Shown here one piece after another: positions 30,629-40,316 of a stretch of 64,000 nucleotides of DNA; positions within the stretch are counted from its first letter, which is position 1, and each line of letters begins with the position of its first letter. The translations under genes were made by a program, and so were the position numbers. Under the pieces are notes generated by a model, which made no database searches, was not told the origin of the DNA, and saw nothing but the letters and a program-made list of their open reading frames with translations. Source of the DNA: Serratia proteamaculans (GTDB lineage Bacteria; Pseudomonadota; Gammaproteobacteria; Enterobacterales; Enterobacteriaceae). The DNA is taken from the NCBI RefSeq assembly GCF_013337185.1, contig NZ_SWDE01000002.1, positions 496,001 through 560,000 of the forward strand, in the 5' to 3' direction.

Positions 30629-30746
30629 CATAATTTCCTCGATAAATTACTTATGGCGGAAGCATCGCACAGCGCAATATCGCAGGAAATCACAACTCGC
30701 CGGTTCTTTGATTTAGACCGGGGTTATTGGCCGGAACGGGTAACAA

Positions 30747-30765
30747 GGCCGCAATCAATGCGGCC
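30747..30765 (-). terminator. Hairpin after yfbV, probable terminator
   Basis: A perfect 7-bp stem (GGCCGCA / TGCGGCC, loop ATCAA) lies 11 bp past the yfbV stop. On the minus strand the following bases (TTGTT) are only weakly U-rich. Confidence 0.55.
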
Positions 30766-30775
30766 ATTTTTGAGG

Positions 30776-31231
30776 TTACAGGTCATCCAGGAAGGTTTTA
30801 TCCAACTGCTTGAAGGCGCGTTTCAGCAGATCCGCCAACGCCTGATAGGTCGGTGTGCCTTCTACCGGCGCGACCGCCTGCCCGGCTTCGGTCAGCTTGT
30901 TACGCACTTCGTGGAACCATTGCAGCAGCGTTGGCGGCAACGGGGTGACCGAGCGACGGCCCAACCACCACAACCCCTGCATCGGCATGCTGCAGGCAAA
31001 CAGTGCGGTGGCGATCGCCGGGCCTAACTGGCCGCCCATGGCTATCTGCCAGGTCAGGGTAAACACCGCCAGCGGCGGCATAAAGCGGACGGCAAAACGG
31101 GTGGCACTCGCAACGCGATTCTCCGGAAAGACCGGAGCCAGACGTTTGTCTGACGGCCAGGTTTTCATATAATGCTGCCCGCGCTGGAAGACCTGAAACC
31201 AGCTAACGGAACCGGACGGTTTGCTCGTCAT
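30776..31231 (-). CDS. yfbV: UPF0208 membrane protein YfbV
   Basis: A 151-residue protein with two membrane helices (about residues 40-90) between a basic N-terminus and a cytoplasmic C-terminal helix ending [11 protein letters not shown]. The E. coli orthologue helps insulate the Ter macrodomain from the rest of the chromosome. ATG 31231 has GAGG at good spacing and gives the same length as E. coli; the frame could start six codons earlier. It is divergent from ackA. Confidence 0.93.
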   Translation of the reverse strand: MTSKPSGSVSWFQVFQRGQHYMKTWPSDKRLAPVFPENRVASATRFAVRFMPPLAVFTLTWQIAMGGQLGPAIATALFACSMPMQGLWWLGRRSVTPLPPTLLQWFHEVRNKLTEAGQAVAPVEGTPTYQALADLLKRAFKQLDKTFLDDL

Positions 31232-31585
31232 CGCGTACCTCAACGTCACAAAGAAAATATGGACACAGCCAACACAATACTAAAAAAGTTGAAGCTTTAA
31301 ATTTATTTTGTGTTTGCCTCAGGCTATCGGTATCCTAAGCCGGCCTTTTGGCCGGTAGAAGATGACAAGAATTCTGTCAACTTTTAGCCCTATAAAAATC
31401 AAGATTATTTAAACCGCAGAGAAATCATCGGTTTTTTCATCGTCATGTGCTTTGTTCAATTCACATGATGTTAATCATAAATGTCAACGGCATTATGCGC
31501 TACGCTTGTTGTCTGATTGACGATTAATTCACCACGTGTTTTGGTCTTTCCTTTAACAACACGAACTATTTAAGTAGGTACTTCC
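31232..31585. other. yfbV-ackA divergent promoter region (354 bp, no gene)
   Basis: AT-rich spacer. It contains a short perfect palindrome (CCGGCC TTTT GGCCGG at 31340-31355) without a U-tract, and GTTAATC/GTCAAC-like elements near 31470-31490 that resemble but do not match ArcA or FNR boxes. I cannot place the ackA promoters by eye with confidence. Confidence 0.5.
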
Positions 31586-32788
31586 ATGTCGAGTAAGCTA
31601 GTACTGGTCCTGAACTGCGGCAGTTCTTCCCTGAAGTTCGCTATCATCGATGCTGTCAACGGTGAAGAACACCTCTCCGGCCTGGCCGAATGTTTCCACC
31701 TGCCTGAGGCTCGCCTCAAATGGAAGATGGACGGCGCCAAACACGAAGCGGCTCTGGGTGCCGGCGCTGCGCACAGCGAAGCACTGAACTACATTGTTAA
31801 TACTATTCTGGCACAAAAACCTGAGCTTTCTGCCCAGTTGACCGCTATCGGTCACCGCATTGTGCACGGCGGCGAGAAGTTTACCGCTTCTGCCGTGATC
31901 AACGACGAAGTTCTGCAGGGTATCAAAGATTCGGTGCCATTTGCACCACTGCATAACCCGGCACACCTGATCGGTATCGCTGAGGCATTGAAATCCTTCC
32001 CTAAACTGGCTGATAAAAACGTTGCCGTGTTCGACACCGCATTCCACCAGACCATGCCGGAAGAATCCTACCTGTACGCCCTGCCGTACAGCCTGTACCG
32101 CGACCACAGCGTTCGTCGCTATGGCGCACACGGCACCAGCCACTTCTACGTAACTCAGGAAGCAGCCAAGGCACTGAACAAGCCGGTTGAAGAAGTCAAC
32201 CTGATCACCTGCCATCTGGGCAACGGCGGTTCCGTTACCGCAGTGCGCAACGGCAAATGCGTTGACACCTCCATGGGTCTGACCCCACTGGAAGGTCTGG
32301 TCATGGGCACCCGCAGCGGTGACATCGATCCGGCCATCATCTTCCACCTGCACGACTCCCTGGGCATGAGCGTTGATCAAATCAACAAAATGCTGACCAA
32401 AGAGTCTGGCCTGCTGGGCCTGACCGAAGTCACCAGCGACTGCCGTTATGTTGAAGACAACTACGAAAGCAAAGCCGACGCCAAGCGTGCGATGGACGTA
32501 TTCTGCCACCGCCTGGCCAAATACATCGGTGCCTACAGTGCACTGATGGACGGCCGTCTGGACGCGGTTGTCTTCACCGGTGGTATCGGTGAAAACGCCG
32601 GTATGGTGCGTGAGCTGACCCTGAACAAACTGGGTCTGCTGGGCTTCGAAGTTGACCACGATCGCAACATGGCGGCTCGCTTCGGTAAATCCGGTGCCAT
32701 CACCAAAGACGGTAGCCGCCTGGCGCTGGTTATCCCGACCAACGAAGAGTTGGTCATCGCGCAAGACGCATCCCGTCTGACCGCGTAA
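31586..32788 (+). CDS. ackA: Acetate kinase
   Basis: A 400-residue ASKHA-fold kinase converting acetyl phosphate and ADP to acetate and ATP, and the reverse. Phosphate-binding loops are [11 protein letters not shown] at the N-terminus, CHLGNGGSV and [25 protein letters not shown] is the family signature. Length equals E. coli AckA. It is followed 74 bp later by pta, the standard operon of the acetate overflow pathway. TAGGTA precedes the ATG. Confidence 0.98.
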   Translation: MSSKLVLVLNCGSSSLKFAIIDAVNGEEHLSGLAECFHLPEARLKWKMDGAKHEAALGAGAAHSEALNYIVNTILAQKPELSAQLTAIGHRIVHGGEKFTASAVINDEVLQGIKDSVPFAPLHNPAHLIGIAEALKSFPKLADKNVAVFDTAFHQTMPEESYLYALPYSLYRDHSVRRYGAHGTSHFYVTQEAAKALNKPVEEVNLITCHLGNGGSVTAVRNGKCVDTSMGLTPLEGLVMGTRSGDIDPAIIFHLHDSLGMSVDQINKMLTKESGLLGLTEVTSDCRYVEDNYESKADAKRAMDVFCHRLAKYIGAYSALMDGRLDAVVFTGGIGENAGMVRELTLNKLGLLGFEVDHDRNMAARFGKSGAITKDGSRLALVIPTNEELVIAQDASRLTA

Positions 32789-32862
32789 CGCTCTCCGACA
32801 CCGTCAGCCCAGGCTGACGGTGCTGTTTTAGCCTCATGTTAAATCGTGAAGAGGACTATTCT

Positions 32863-35016
32863 GTGTCACGTACTATTATGTTGATCCCCACTGGCACCAG
32901 CGTCGGCCTGACCAGCGTCAGCCTGGGTGTCATTCGCTCCATGGAGCAAAAAGGCGTTAGCCTGAGCGTATTCAAACCTATCGCACAGCCACGTACTGGC
33001 GGCGACTCGCTCGACCAGACCACCACCATCATCCGTAACAGCAACTCCACCATTACCGCAGCCGAACCGCTGCGCATGAGCTACGTTGAGGGCCTGCTCG
33101 GCTCCAACCAGCAAGACGTGCTGATGGAAGAAATCGTGGCTCGTTACCACGAGAACACCAAAGACGCAGAAGTGGTGCTGATCGAAGGCCTGGTGCCGAC
33201 CCGCAAGCATCAGTTCGCCAACGCGCTGAACTATGAAATCGCCAAAACGCTGAATGCAGAAATCGTCTTCGTACTGGCGCTGGGCAACGATTCCCCGGCA
33301 CAGTTGAAAGAGCGCATCGAGCTGGCGCGCAGCAGCTTCGGCGGCAGCAAAAACAAAAACATCACCGGCGTGATCATCAATAAGCTGAACGCTCCGGTTG
33401 ACGAACAGGGCCGCACCCGTCCTGATCTGTCCGAGATCTTCGATGATTCCACCAAGGCCAGCGTGACCAACGTTGACCCGGCGCAACTGTTTGCCAACAG
33501 CCCGTTGCCAGTGCTGGGCTGCGTGCCGTGGAGCTTCGATCTGATCGCCACCCGCGCTATCGACATGGCCCGTCACCTGAAGGCCTCTGTGGTCAATGAA
33601 GGCGACATCATGACCCGCCGCGTGAAGTCCGTGACCTTCTGTGCGCGCAGCATCCCGCACATGCTGGAACACTTCCGTCCAGGCTCACTGCTGGTAACTT
33701 CGGCAGACCGTCCTGACGTGCTGGTTTCAGCCTGTCTGGCAGCGATGAATGGCGTAGAGATCGGCGCCATCCTGCTGACCGGTGGCTACGCCATCGACGA
33801 ACCTATCAGAAAGCTGTGTGAACGTGCCTTCCAGACCGGCCTGCCGGTATTTATGGTCGACACTAACACCTGGCAGACCTCGCTCAGCCTGCAAAGCTTT
33901 AACCTCGAAGTGCCGGCGGATGACCACCAGCGCATCGAGAAAGTGCAGAACTACGTGGCCAGCCACATCAACGCCGAGTGGATCGAGTCTCTGACCGCCA
34001 CCTCCGAGCGTTCACGTCGTCTGTCTCCACCGGCGTTCCGTTACGAACTGACCGAACTGGCACGTAAAGCCGGCAAACGCATCGTACTGCCTGAAGGCGA
34101 CGAACCACGTACCGTGAAAGCGGCGGCTATCTGTGCCGAACGTGGTATCGCTGAATGCGTGCTGTTGGGTAATCCGGAAGAGATCCAGCGCGTTGCTGCC
34201 GCTCAGGGCGTTGAACTGGGCAAAGGCATCGAGATTGTTGATCCGGTCGCCGTCCGCGAACAGTATGTGCCGCGTCTGGTTGAGCTGCGCAAGAGCAAGG
34301 GCATGACCGAAGTGGTTGCGCGCGAGCAACTGGAAGACAACGTGGTTCTCGGCACCCTGATGCTGGAGAAAGGCGAAGTTGACGGGCTGGTTTCCGGCGC
34401 GGTTCACACCACCGCCAACACCATTCGTCCACCGTTGCAGTTGATCAAAACCGCACCGGGCAGCTCGCTGGTATCTTCCGTGTTCTTCATGCTGCTGCCT
34501 GACCAGGTTCTGGTGTACGGCGACTGTGCGATCAACCCGGATCCAACCGCCGAGCAGCTGTCCGAGATCGCCATTCAGTCAGCCGACTCTGCCGCCGCCT
34601 TCGGTATCGAACCACGCGTAGCGATGATCTCCTACTCCACCGGTAACTCAGGTGCGGGCAGCGACGTTGAGAAAGTGCGTGAAGCAACCCGTCTGGCGCA
34701 GGAAAAACGTCCTGACCTGATCATCGACGGTCCGTTGCAGTATGACGCCGCGATCATGGCTGACGTAGCCAAGTCCAAGGCACCTAACTCGCCGGTTGCA
34801 GGCCAGGCTACCGTGTTCATCTTCCCGGATCTGAACACCGGTAACACCACTTACAAAGCGGTACAGCGTTCTGCTGACCTGGTGTCCATCGGGCCAATGC
34901 TGCAAGGCATGCGCAAGCCGGTGAACGACCTGTCGCGTGGCGCACTGGTAGACGATATCGTTTACACCGTGGCGCTGACGGCGATCCAGTCTTCCCAGGC
35001 TGATGCCAAGGCCTGA
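32863..35016 (+). CDS. pta: Phosphate acetyltransferase
   Basis: A 717-residue enzyme interconverting acetyl-CoA and acetyl phosphate. The N-terminus is the P-loop-like cobyrinic-acid-synthase-related domain ([12 protein letters not shown]), the middle is a DRTGG domain, and the C-terminal ~320 residues are the catalytic PTA domain ([24 protein letters not shown]). An ATG at 32836 is in frame, but GTG 32863 has GAGGA nine bases upstream and gives the same start ([12 protein letters not shown]) as E. coli. It is the end of the ackA-pta operon. Confidence 0.97.
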   Translation: MSRTIMLIPTGTSVGLTSVSLGVIRSMEQKGVSLSVFKPIAQPRTGGDSLDQTTTIIRNSNSTITAAEPLRMSYVEGLLGSNQQDVLMEEIVARYHENTKDAEVVLIEGLVPTRKHQFANALNYEIAKTLNAEIVFVLALGNDSPAQLKERIELARSSFGGSKNKNITGVIINKLNAPVDEQGRTRPDLSEIFDDSTKASVTNVDPAQLFANSPLPVLGCVPWSFDLIATRAIDMARHLKASVVNEGDIMTRRVKSVTFCARSIPHMLEHFRPGSLLVTSADRPDVLVSACLAAMNGVEIGAILLTGGYAIDEPIRKLCERAFQTGLPVFMVDTNTWQTSLSLQSFNLEVPADDHQRIEKVQNYVASHINAEWIESLTATSERSRRLSPPAFRYELTELARKAGKRIVLPEGDEPRTVKAAAICAERGIAECVLLGNPEEIQRVAAAQGVELGKGIEIVDPVAVREQYVPRLVELRKSKGMTEVVAREQLEDNVVLGTLMLEKGEVDGLVSGAVHTTANTIRPPLQLIKTAPGSSLVSSVFFMLLPDQVLVYGDCAINPDPTAEQLSEIAIQSADSAAAFGIEPRVAMISYSTGNSGAGSDVEKVREATRLAQEKRPDLIIDGPLQYDAAIMADVAKSKAPNSPVAGQATVFIFPDLNTGNTTYKAVQRSADLVSIGPMLQGMRKPVNDLSRGALVDDIVYTVALTAIQSSQADAKA

Positions 35017-35380
35017 TCGGTCGAATTGATTAATATCGTTCATAGGTTAAACCAGAACGAATATTGATACAGGCTATAAAGCACCGCACGAACCTCTCGG
35101 CGGTGCTTTTCTTTTTAAAATAAAAAATAATATTTTCACTTAGTTATCCTGGTCCACCAGCGCCCAGCAATCCTGCTCCTTGTACGTTAATGCAGATTGG
35201 CTAAACGCTTATTCTTGTCATTCCCCTAGCATAACAAGTGAATAATCAAAGAATTAAAATACTGCCCCCTCCTCACTTATGGCTAGGAATAATCCCAATA
35301 TCAATCCATCCCATTCCAATCCCACCATCTTGTGCTAGATCCTATTAACATTCATAAAATATTCTGAAGGTTAATTCCCT
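35017..35380. other. AT-rich spacer after pta (364 bp, no gene)
   Basis: The spacer holds the pta terminator (35078-35115) and then about 260 bp of markedly AT-rich, featureless DNA up to the orphan gene at 35381. E. coli has yfcC at this junction; no trace of it is seen. The composition change suggests an insertion or replacement site. Confidence 0.6.
35078..35115 (+). terminator. Terminator of ackA-pta
   Basis: A perfect 9-bp stem (AAGCACCGC / GCGGTGCTT, loop of 12) is followed by TTCTTTTT. It begins about 60 bp past the pta stop. Confidence 0.9.
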
Positions 35381-35899
35381 ATGGCATCCACAGGGCAATC
35401 CGTTGAAAAAATCGCTAAAACTCTCATTAACAATGCCATCAATTACGATTCCTACCTATGGAAGATCGACCGACTCGGCCCAACAACCAACAGAATGCTG
35501 GCGCTGGCTTTTTCTCTCACAAGGGGAAAAAGTGATGTGTCAGGGTTAACCAGGTTCGTCGGCCATAGCGCGGGCATCAATCATGACGCCTCCGTATTTG
35601 ACCGTTACATTGAACAGCTGCAGGCCCGCGAAAAAGAGACCAAGCGTCTGATACTGCCGTGGAGCGGAAAAACGGAAGTGGAAGCGAGGCCGTTCAGCGC
35701 CTGTGCCGAGGCGCATGTGTGGCTTGAACTGTATGCCCGAAACTTGCATCCGCGCCATTACTACTGTGTTGCATTCAACGGGGACGGAAGAATTGCGCCC
35801 TGTTGCAATAACTGCAAAATGTGGGTGCATAGCGCGTTCTTTGGCGTTGTCACCCCAAATACCGAATACAACAACCGGCACACATATTCACCTCGTTAA
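35381..35899 (+). CDS. Orphan protein with cytidine-deaminase-like zinc motifs
   Basis: A 172-residue protein I do not recognise by name. Residues 108-110 read CAE and residues 140-145 read PCCNNC; a CAE motif on a helix followed about 30 residues later by a strand and a CxxC motif (C142/C145) is the zinc-binding pattern of the deaminase superfamily, with E110 as the proton shuttle. The strand HYYCVAFNGDGRIAP between them fits the fold. The first 100 residues are helical and charged. No signal peptide or membrane helix is seen. AT-rich flanks, absence from the E. coli backbone and weak GAAGG ribosome site suggest transfer. A free-base or nucleic-acid deaminase, possibly a toxin, is inference; no immunity gene is adjacent. 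Confidence 0.6.
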   Translation: MASTGQSVEKIAKTLINNAINYDSYLWKIDRLGPTTNRMLALAFSLTRGKSDVSGLTRFVGHSAGINHDASVFDRYIEQLQAREKETKRLILPWSGKTEVEARPFSACAEAHVWLELYARNLHPRHYYCVAFNGDGRIAPCCNNCKMWVHSAFFGVVTPNTEYNNRHTYSPR

Positions 35900-35907
35900 G
35901 CGTGGAG

Positions 35908-35936
35908 CGGCATCGGCATCTCATCTGCCGATGCCG
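35908..35936 (+). terminator. Hairpin after the deaminase-like gene
   Basis: A perfect 11-bp stem (CGGCATCGGCA / TGCCGATGCCG, loop TCTCATC) begins nine bases past the stop. It has no U-run of its own but is followed at once by a second hairpin with one. Confidence 0.55.
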
Positions 35937-35941
35937 GGCAT

Positions 35942-35975
35942 AAAAAAGCCGGTCATTGACCGGCTGATTATTTTT
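35942..35975. terminator. Bidirectional terminator between the deaminase-like gene and yfcD
   Basis: A perfect 9-bp stem (AGCCGGTCA / TGACCGGCT) with a one-base loop is flanked by AAAAAA on the left and GATTATTTTT on the right. It can end yfcD on the minus strand and the orphan gene on the plus strand. Confidence 0.8.
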
Positions 35976-35989
35976 AGCGTAACACCGCG

Positions 35990-36547
35990 TCAGGCATTTT
36001 CATCGCTATCGCGTAGCGGTTTGCCATAGGCTTGTTCGTTATTGCGTGTCAGCCATAGCGACAGCGCTTTTAACGAATCGGGAGTGAATTCGTCACAGCG
36101 GGCGGTGATCTCTTCCGGCGTCAGCCAGCTCACCTCAACCACTTCTTCTTCCTGCAGGGCAAACGGGCCGTGCGATACGCAACTGAACAATGCGCCCCAC
36201 ACCCGGCACTGATCTTCTTCGAAGTAGAACAGACCGTGTTCGGCGAAAGGCACGCCGGCAATGCCAAGCTCCTCTTCCGCTTCGCGACGGGCGGAGTCCA
36301 GTACGTTCTCCCCGCTCTGCACCACCCCACCCGCAGTGGCGTCCAGCCAGCCAGGATAGAAATCTTTAATATCGGTGCGACGCTGCACCAGAATTTTTCC
36401 CATTCCATCATGCACCACAATATAGGTAGCACGATGACGCAGCCGTTGGGCACGCATCTGTTGGCGACTGGATTGAGCAATCACTTCGTTTTGCTCGTTG
36501 ACGATATCAACCCACTCGGTATCTGCAGCCTGATCCTGTTCCGCCAT
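35990..36547 (-). CDS. yfcD: NUDIX hydrolase YfcD
   Basis: A 185-residue NUDIX-family protein with an intact Nudix box (G...E.......REAEEELGI, about residues 92-114) for magnesium-dependent pyrophosphate hydrolysis. The whole sequence follows E. coli YfcD, including the [20 protein letters not shown] strand. The fold is close to isopentenyl-diphosphate isomerase, but no isomerase activity is shown. Physiological substrate unknown. Confidence 0.92.
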   Translation of the reverse strand: MAEQDQAADTEWVDIVNEQNEVIAQSSRQQMRAQRLRHRATYIVVHDGMGKILVQRRTDIKDFYPGWLDATAGGVVQSGENVLDSARREAEEELGIAGVPFAEHGLFYFEEDQCRVWGALFSCVSHGPFALQEEEVVEVSWLTPEEITARCDEFTPDSLKALSLWLTRNNEQAYGKPLRDSDENA

Positions 36548-36637
36548 CCTCTAAAACCTTCTATTTTGGCGCGATGCATCCCGCGCACTGGTTAATCAAT
36601 GAGTGTTTTTCAAAGATTTTTATTGTGTGTGTATAAA

Positions 36638-37189
36638 TTAGTGCGTTAATGCCACCTCTGCAACAGCCTTGCCGCCGAGCAAAGTGACCACACTTAAAAC
36701 GCCGTCCTCCAGTATGCCATAGCTGGCAGGAAAGCCCCCTTTCGGAATGCTGACCGAGCCTGGATTAAAGCAGTAAATATCCCCCTGCCGTTCCGCCTGC
36801 GGCAAATGGCTGTGTCCATAGACCAGCACATCACCGACAGATAACGGCGGCAGTGCCGAGGGATGATAAAGGTGACCGTGGGTTAAAAACAATCGTCTTT
36901 TTTGTAATAGCACCTGCTGCCAAGACGCAGTGATAGGGAAAGACAGTAGCATCTGATCGACTTCACTGTCGCAGTTGCCGCGAACGGCGATGATCTTGTC
37001 GCTATAGCGATTCAATTGTTCGGCAACCTGCGCCGGCTGATAGCCCGCCGGCAGTGCATTGCGCGGCCCATGATTCAGCAAATCACCCAGCAGGATCAGC
37101 CAATCGGCACCGCTTTGTTCAAAACGCTCCAACAGGCTTTCGGTAGCGGGAAGCGAACCATGTATATCCGAGGCAAATATCAGTTTCAT
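36638..37189 (-). CDS. yfcE: Phosphodiesterase YfcE
   Basis: A 183-residue metallophosphoesterase with every metal motif in place: ASDIHGS, LGDLLNHGPRN, GNCDSE, THGHLY and YGHSHLP. The E. coli enzyme is a manganese-dependent phosphodiesterase active on model substrates. MKLIFASDIHG at 37189 is the start used; the frame extends seven codons upstream. In E. coli yfcF lies between yfcE and yfcG; it is absent here. Confidence 0.93.
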   Translation of the reverse strand: MKLIFASDIHGSLPATESLLERFEQSGADWLILLGDLLNHGPRNALPAGYQPAQVAEQLNRYSDKIIAVRGNCDSEVDQMLLSFPITASWQQVLLQKRRLFLTHGHLYHPSALPPLSVGDVLVYGHSHLPQAERQGDIYCFNPGSVSIPKGGFPASYGILEDGVLSVVTLLGGKAVAEVALTH

Positions 37190-37436
37190 AGCCTTGTCCC
37201 TGATAAGCAAATAAGCCCTATTTTAGCGCGCCATTGCTGCACAGCAACCCGCAGATGTGCCTGCAGAAAATTGTGATGCATCTTGTGGCGATAGCATCAG
37301 ACGAATCTCACATAGCCTGCTATTCTTAGCTGCTATTGTTGGTACCCTATACAAAGATCTCTGATATACCTTTGTGCGCGGCGAAGACCGCAACAACGTG
37401 TAATGGCTTACAGATCACCTTACCGCAGGAGGCAAC

Positions 37437-38066
37437 ATGATTGACCTGTATTACGCGCCTACTCCCAATGGTCACAAAATTACCCTGTTTCTGGAGGAGG
37501 TTGGCTTACCCTACCGTATCCACCGCGTAAATATCAGCGCCGGCGATCAGTTCAAGCCGGATTTTCTGAGCATTTCACCCAACAACAAAATTCCGGCCAT
37601 CGTCGACCAGCAGCCGGTCGATGGCGGTGCGCCAATCAGCCTGTTCGAATCCGGCGAAATTCTGCTGTATCTGGCGGAGAAAACCGGCAAGCTGCTGAGC
37701 AAAGGGCTACGCGAGCGTGCAGCCACGCTACAGTGGCTGTTCTGGCAGGTGGCGGGCTTTGGGCCGATGCTGGGGCAAAACCACCACTTCAACCACTACG
37801 CGCCGCAGCCGGTGCCCTACGCCATCGAGCGTTATCACCTGGAAACCAAACGTCTGTATGCGGTGCTGGAAGCCGAGCTGCAAAAGCACCCTTATCTGGG
37901 CGGTGACAACTACAGCATTGCCGACATCGCCACCTATCCCTGGGTAGTATCACACCCACGTCAGCGCATCGATCTGGCGGATTATCCGGCGGTACGCAAC
38001 TGGTTCGAACGCATCAGCAACCGCCCGGCAACCGAGCGTGCCTACAAGCTGGCTGAGCAGGGTTAA
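37437..38066 (+). CDS. yfcG: Glutathione transferase-like disulfide-bond oxidoreductase YfcG
   Basis: A 209-residue Nu-class GST homologue. The N-terminal thioredoxin-like domain has [13 protein letters not shown], with the residues that in YfcG replace the usual catalytic tyrosine/serine, and NNKIPAIVD with the cis-proline. The helical C-terminal domain includes [20 protein letters not shown]. The E. coli protein shows glutathione-disulfide reductase activity on small disulfides. GGAGG stands seven bases before the ATG. The tail is a little shorter than in E. coli. Confidence 0.92.
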   Translation: MIDLYYAPTPNGHKITLFLEEVGLPYRIHRVNISAGDQFKPDFLSISPNNKIPAIVDQQPVDGGAPISLFESGEILLYLAEKTGKLLSKGLRERAATLQWLFWQVAGFGPMLGQNHHFNHYAPQPVPYAIERYHLETKRLYAVLEAELQKHPYLGGDNYSIADIATYPWVVSHPRQRIDLADYPAVRNWFERISNRPATERAYKLAEQG

Positions 38067-38074
38067 TTTTCCGG

Positions 38075-38093
38075 CTCCCCGGCCTCCGGGGAG
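38075..38093 (+). terminator. Terminator-like hairpin between yfcG and folX
   Basis: A perfect 8-bp stem (CTCCCCGG / CCGGGGAG) with a three-base loop, followed by TTTCCCC. It begins eight bases after the yfcG stop. Confidence 0.65.
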
Positions 38094-38170
38094 TTTCCCC
38101 CGGCTCGTTATCATTTCCCTACTTTCCGTGTATTCTGAGCACCAATAATCAGACCTGTGGAGATTCTCTG

Positions 38171-38542
38171 ATGTCATTCAGTCAACCCGACGCCATTATT
38201 CGTATAAAAAATCTGCGGTTGCGTACATTCATCGGTATCAAGGAAGAAGAAATCAACAACCGTCAGGACATCCTGATTAACGTGGTGATCCACTACCCGG
38301 CGGATAAGGCGCGCGACAGCGAAAACATCGACGACGCGCTCAACTACCGCACCATCACCAAGGCCATCATTCGTCACGTGGAAGATAACCGCTTCGCCCT
38401 GCTGGAAAAATTAACTCAGGATGTGCTCGATATCGTGAAACAACACGCCTGGGTAACCTATGCTGAAGTGGAGATAGATAAACTATTGGCCCTGCGCTAC
38501 GCCGATTCGGTTTCGATGACCATGAGCTATCGCCGGGCCTGA
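38171..38542 (+). CDS. folX: Dihydroneopterin triphosphate 2'-epimerase
   Basis: A 123-residue member of the FolB/FolX tunnelling fold. It epimerises the 2' carbon of dihydroneopterin triphosphate; the step leads to tetrahydromonapterin in E. coli. [18 protein letters not shown] and the [13 protein letters not shown] helix are conserved. Together with yfcH, 27 bp downstream, it forms a short operon. Confidence 0.94.
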   Translation: MSFSQPDAIIRIKNLRLRTFIGIKEEEINNRQDILINVVIHYPADKARDSENIDDALNYRTITKAIIRHVEDNRFALLEKLTQDVLDIVKQHAWVTYAEVEIDKLLALRYADSVSMTMSYRRA

Positions 38543-38569
38543 AAACCACCGTTTCAGGGAGAATCGACC

Positions 38570-39484
38570 ATGCGGATCCTGATCACCGGCGCCACAGGAT
38601 TGATAGGGAGCAGCCTGACACAACGGCTGCTGGGCCTTTCTCATCAAATTACGGTGCTGAGCCGCAACGTGCCGCGCGCACGGGAGCGCTTTGGCGAGCA
38701 GGTCAGCTATTGGTCAACGCTGCAGGACCAGTCCTCACTGGACGGTTTTGACGCCGTCATCAACCTGGCCGGTGAGCCTATCGCCGACAAGCGCTGGAGC
38801 AAAGCGCAGAAAGAACGCCTGTGCCACAGCCGCTGGTATCTGACCGAGCAGTTGGCCAAGCTGATTAACGCCGGCAGCACACCGCCCGGCGTACTGATTT
38901 CCGGTTCGGCGATTGGCTACTATGGCGATCAGGGCCAGGCGGTGGTCACCGAAGACGAAGCCCCACACGACGAATTCACCCATCAGCTGTGTCAACGCTG
39001 GGAGTCTCTGGCGCTGCAAGCGCAAAGCCAGGCCACCCGTGTCTGTCTGCTCCGTACCGGCGTGGTGCTGGCGGCCAAAGGCGGCGCGTTGGCGAAAATG
39101 TTACCGCCGTTCCGCCTTGGGCTGGGCGGCCCCATAGGCGACGGCCGCCAATATCTGCCGTGGATCCACCTGGAAGACATGGTTGATGGCATCGTCTATT
39201 TACTGGATCACCAAACTCTGCAAGGGCCATTTAATATGGTGGCCCCCTACCCGGTTCACAACGAACAGTTCGCCGCTCAACTCGCCAACGTGCTCGACCG
39301 ACCTGCGTTTTTACGCGTGCCGGCCTTTGTCCTGCGTTTATTGATGGGTGAAGCGGCGGTATTGGTGCTGGGTGGACAACGGGCAGTACCGAAAAGGCTG
39401 GAAGAAGCCGGTTTTAGCTTTCGCTTTTTGGAGTTGGAACAGGCATTGGATGATGTGATTAATCAGCGGGATCAGGCCCGCTGA
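38570..39484 (+). CDS. yfcH: NAD(P)-dependent epimerase-like protein YfcH (TIGR01777)
   Basis: A 304-residue Rossmann-fold protein of the short-chain epimerase group. The N-terminal nucleotide-binding loop is [12 protein letters not shown], followed by [14 protein letters not shown], the TIGR01777 hallmark, and [12 protein letters not shown]. The closing DUF1731-type segment is [15 protein letters not shown]. Its substrate is unknown. Co-transcribed with folX; a strong bidirectional terminator follows. Confidence 0.93.
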   Translation: MRILITGATGLIGSSLTQRLLGLSHQITVLSRNVPRARERFGEQVSYWSTLQDQSSLDGFDAVINLAGEPIADKRWSKAQKERLCHSRWYLTEQLAKLINAGSTPPGVLISGSAIGYYGDQGQAVVTEDEAPHDEFTHQLCQRWESLALQAQSQATRVCLLRTGVVLAAKGGALAKMLPPFRLGLGGPIGDGRQYLPWIHLEDMVDGIVYLLDHQTLQGPFNMVAPYPVHNEQFAAQLANVLDRPAFLRVPAFVLRLLMGEAAVLVLGGQRAVPKRLEEAGFSFRFLELEQALDDVINQRDQAR

Positions 39485-39490
39485 AGAGCC

Positions 39491-39520
39491 TTTTGGGGCC
39501 AGAAAGATCTGGCCCCAAAA
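39491..39520. terminator. Bidirectional terminator between yfcH and hisP
   Basis: A perfect 12-bp stem (TTTTGGGGCCAG / CTGGCCCCAAAA, loop AAAGAT) lies between two convergent stops 40 bp apart. The A/T ends of the stem provide a U-tract either way. Confidence 0.9.
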
Positions 39521-39524
39521 TCCG

Positions 39525-40298
39525 CTATTTTAACGCGCCGGAAAGGAACTGCTGCAGACGAGGGCTTTTCGGATTGCCGAACAGCTCAGCCGGTGGCCCC
39601 TGCTCTTCGATCAGCCCTTTGTGCAGGAAAATCACGTGGCTGGAAACGTGGCGTGCAAACTCCATTTCGTGCGTCACCACCACCATGGTTTTACCTTCCT
39701 CCGCCAGCTTCTGCATGATGCGCAGTACTTCGCCCACCAGTTCAGGATCCAGTGCCGAAGTCGGTTCATCGAAGAGTAAAACCTCTGGCTCCATCGCCAA
39801 CGCCCGTGCGATAGACACACGCTGTTGCTGGCCACCGGACAGGTGCACCGGGTATTTGCCACGGGCACGCTCGTCGATCCCCACCTTGTCCAGGTAACGG
39901 ATCGCGCGCTCACGCGCTTCGGTCTTGCTCAGCCCCAATACCTGCACCGGTGCCTCCATCACGTTCTCCAGCACCGTCATGTGGCTCCACAGGTTAAAAT
40001 GCTGGAACACCATGGTCAGGCGAGTGCGCAGCAGCTGCAGCTGTTTCTTATCGAAGACCTTCAGCTGGCCGTCCTTGTCACGCACCATGCGGATATCTTC
40101 ATTGTTCAGACTGATGGCGCCCTCACTTGGCTTCTCCAGGAAGTTAATGCAGCGCAAAAAGGTACTTTTACCGGAGCCGGAAGACCCGATGATGCTAATC
40201 ACATCCCCTGCGTTGGCCGCCAGCGAGACGCCTTTCAGCACTTCGTGTTCGCCATAGCGTTTATGCAGTTCGGTGACGGCTAATTTATTCTCAGACAT
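39525..40298 (-). CDS. hisP: Histidine ABC transporter ATP-binding protein
   Basis: A 257-residue ABC ATPase: Walker A GSSGSGKST, signature LSGGQQQR, Walker B VLLFDEPTSALD and the H-loop TH. It forms the homodimer that drives HisQM. Same length as E. coli HisP. It lies 18 bp after hisM and ends at a strong terminator. Confidence 0.97.
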   Translation of the reverse strand: MSENKLAVTELHKRYGEHEVLKGVSLAANAGDVISIIGSSGSGKSTFLRCINFLEKPSEGAISLNNEDIRMVRDKDGQLKVFDKKQLQLLRTRLTMVFQHFNLWSHMTVLENVMEAPVQVLGLSKTEARERAIRYLDKVGIDERARGKYPVHLSGGQQQRVSIARALAMEPEVLLFDEPTSALDPELVGEVLRIMQKLAEEGKTMVVVTHEMEFARHVSSHVIFLHKGLIEEQGPPAELFGNPKSPRLQQFLSGALK

Positions 40299-40316
40299 AG
40301 TAGGTTCCCGTCATTA

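Noticed and set aside
31340-31355. CCGGCC-TTTT-GGCCGG palindrome upstream of ackA as a terminator
   Set aside because: It has no U-tract on either strand and stands between divergent promoters, where no transcript needs to end.
31598-32764. A 388-codon open frame opposite ackA
   Set aside because: Antisense to a highly conserved gene with biased codons; such frames are a known annotation artefact.
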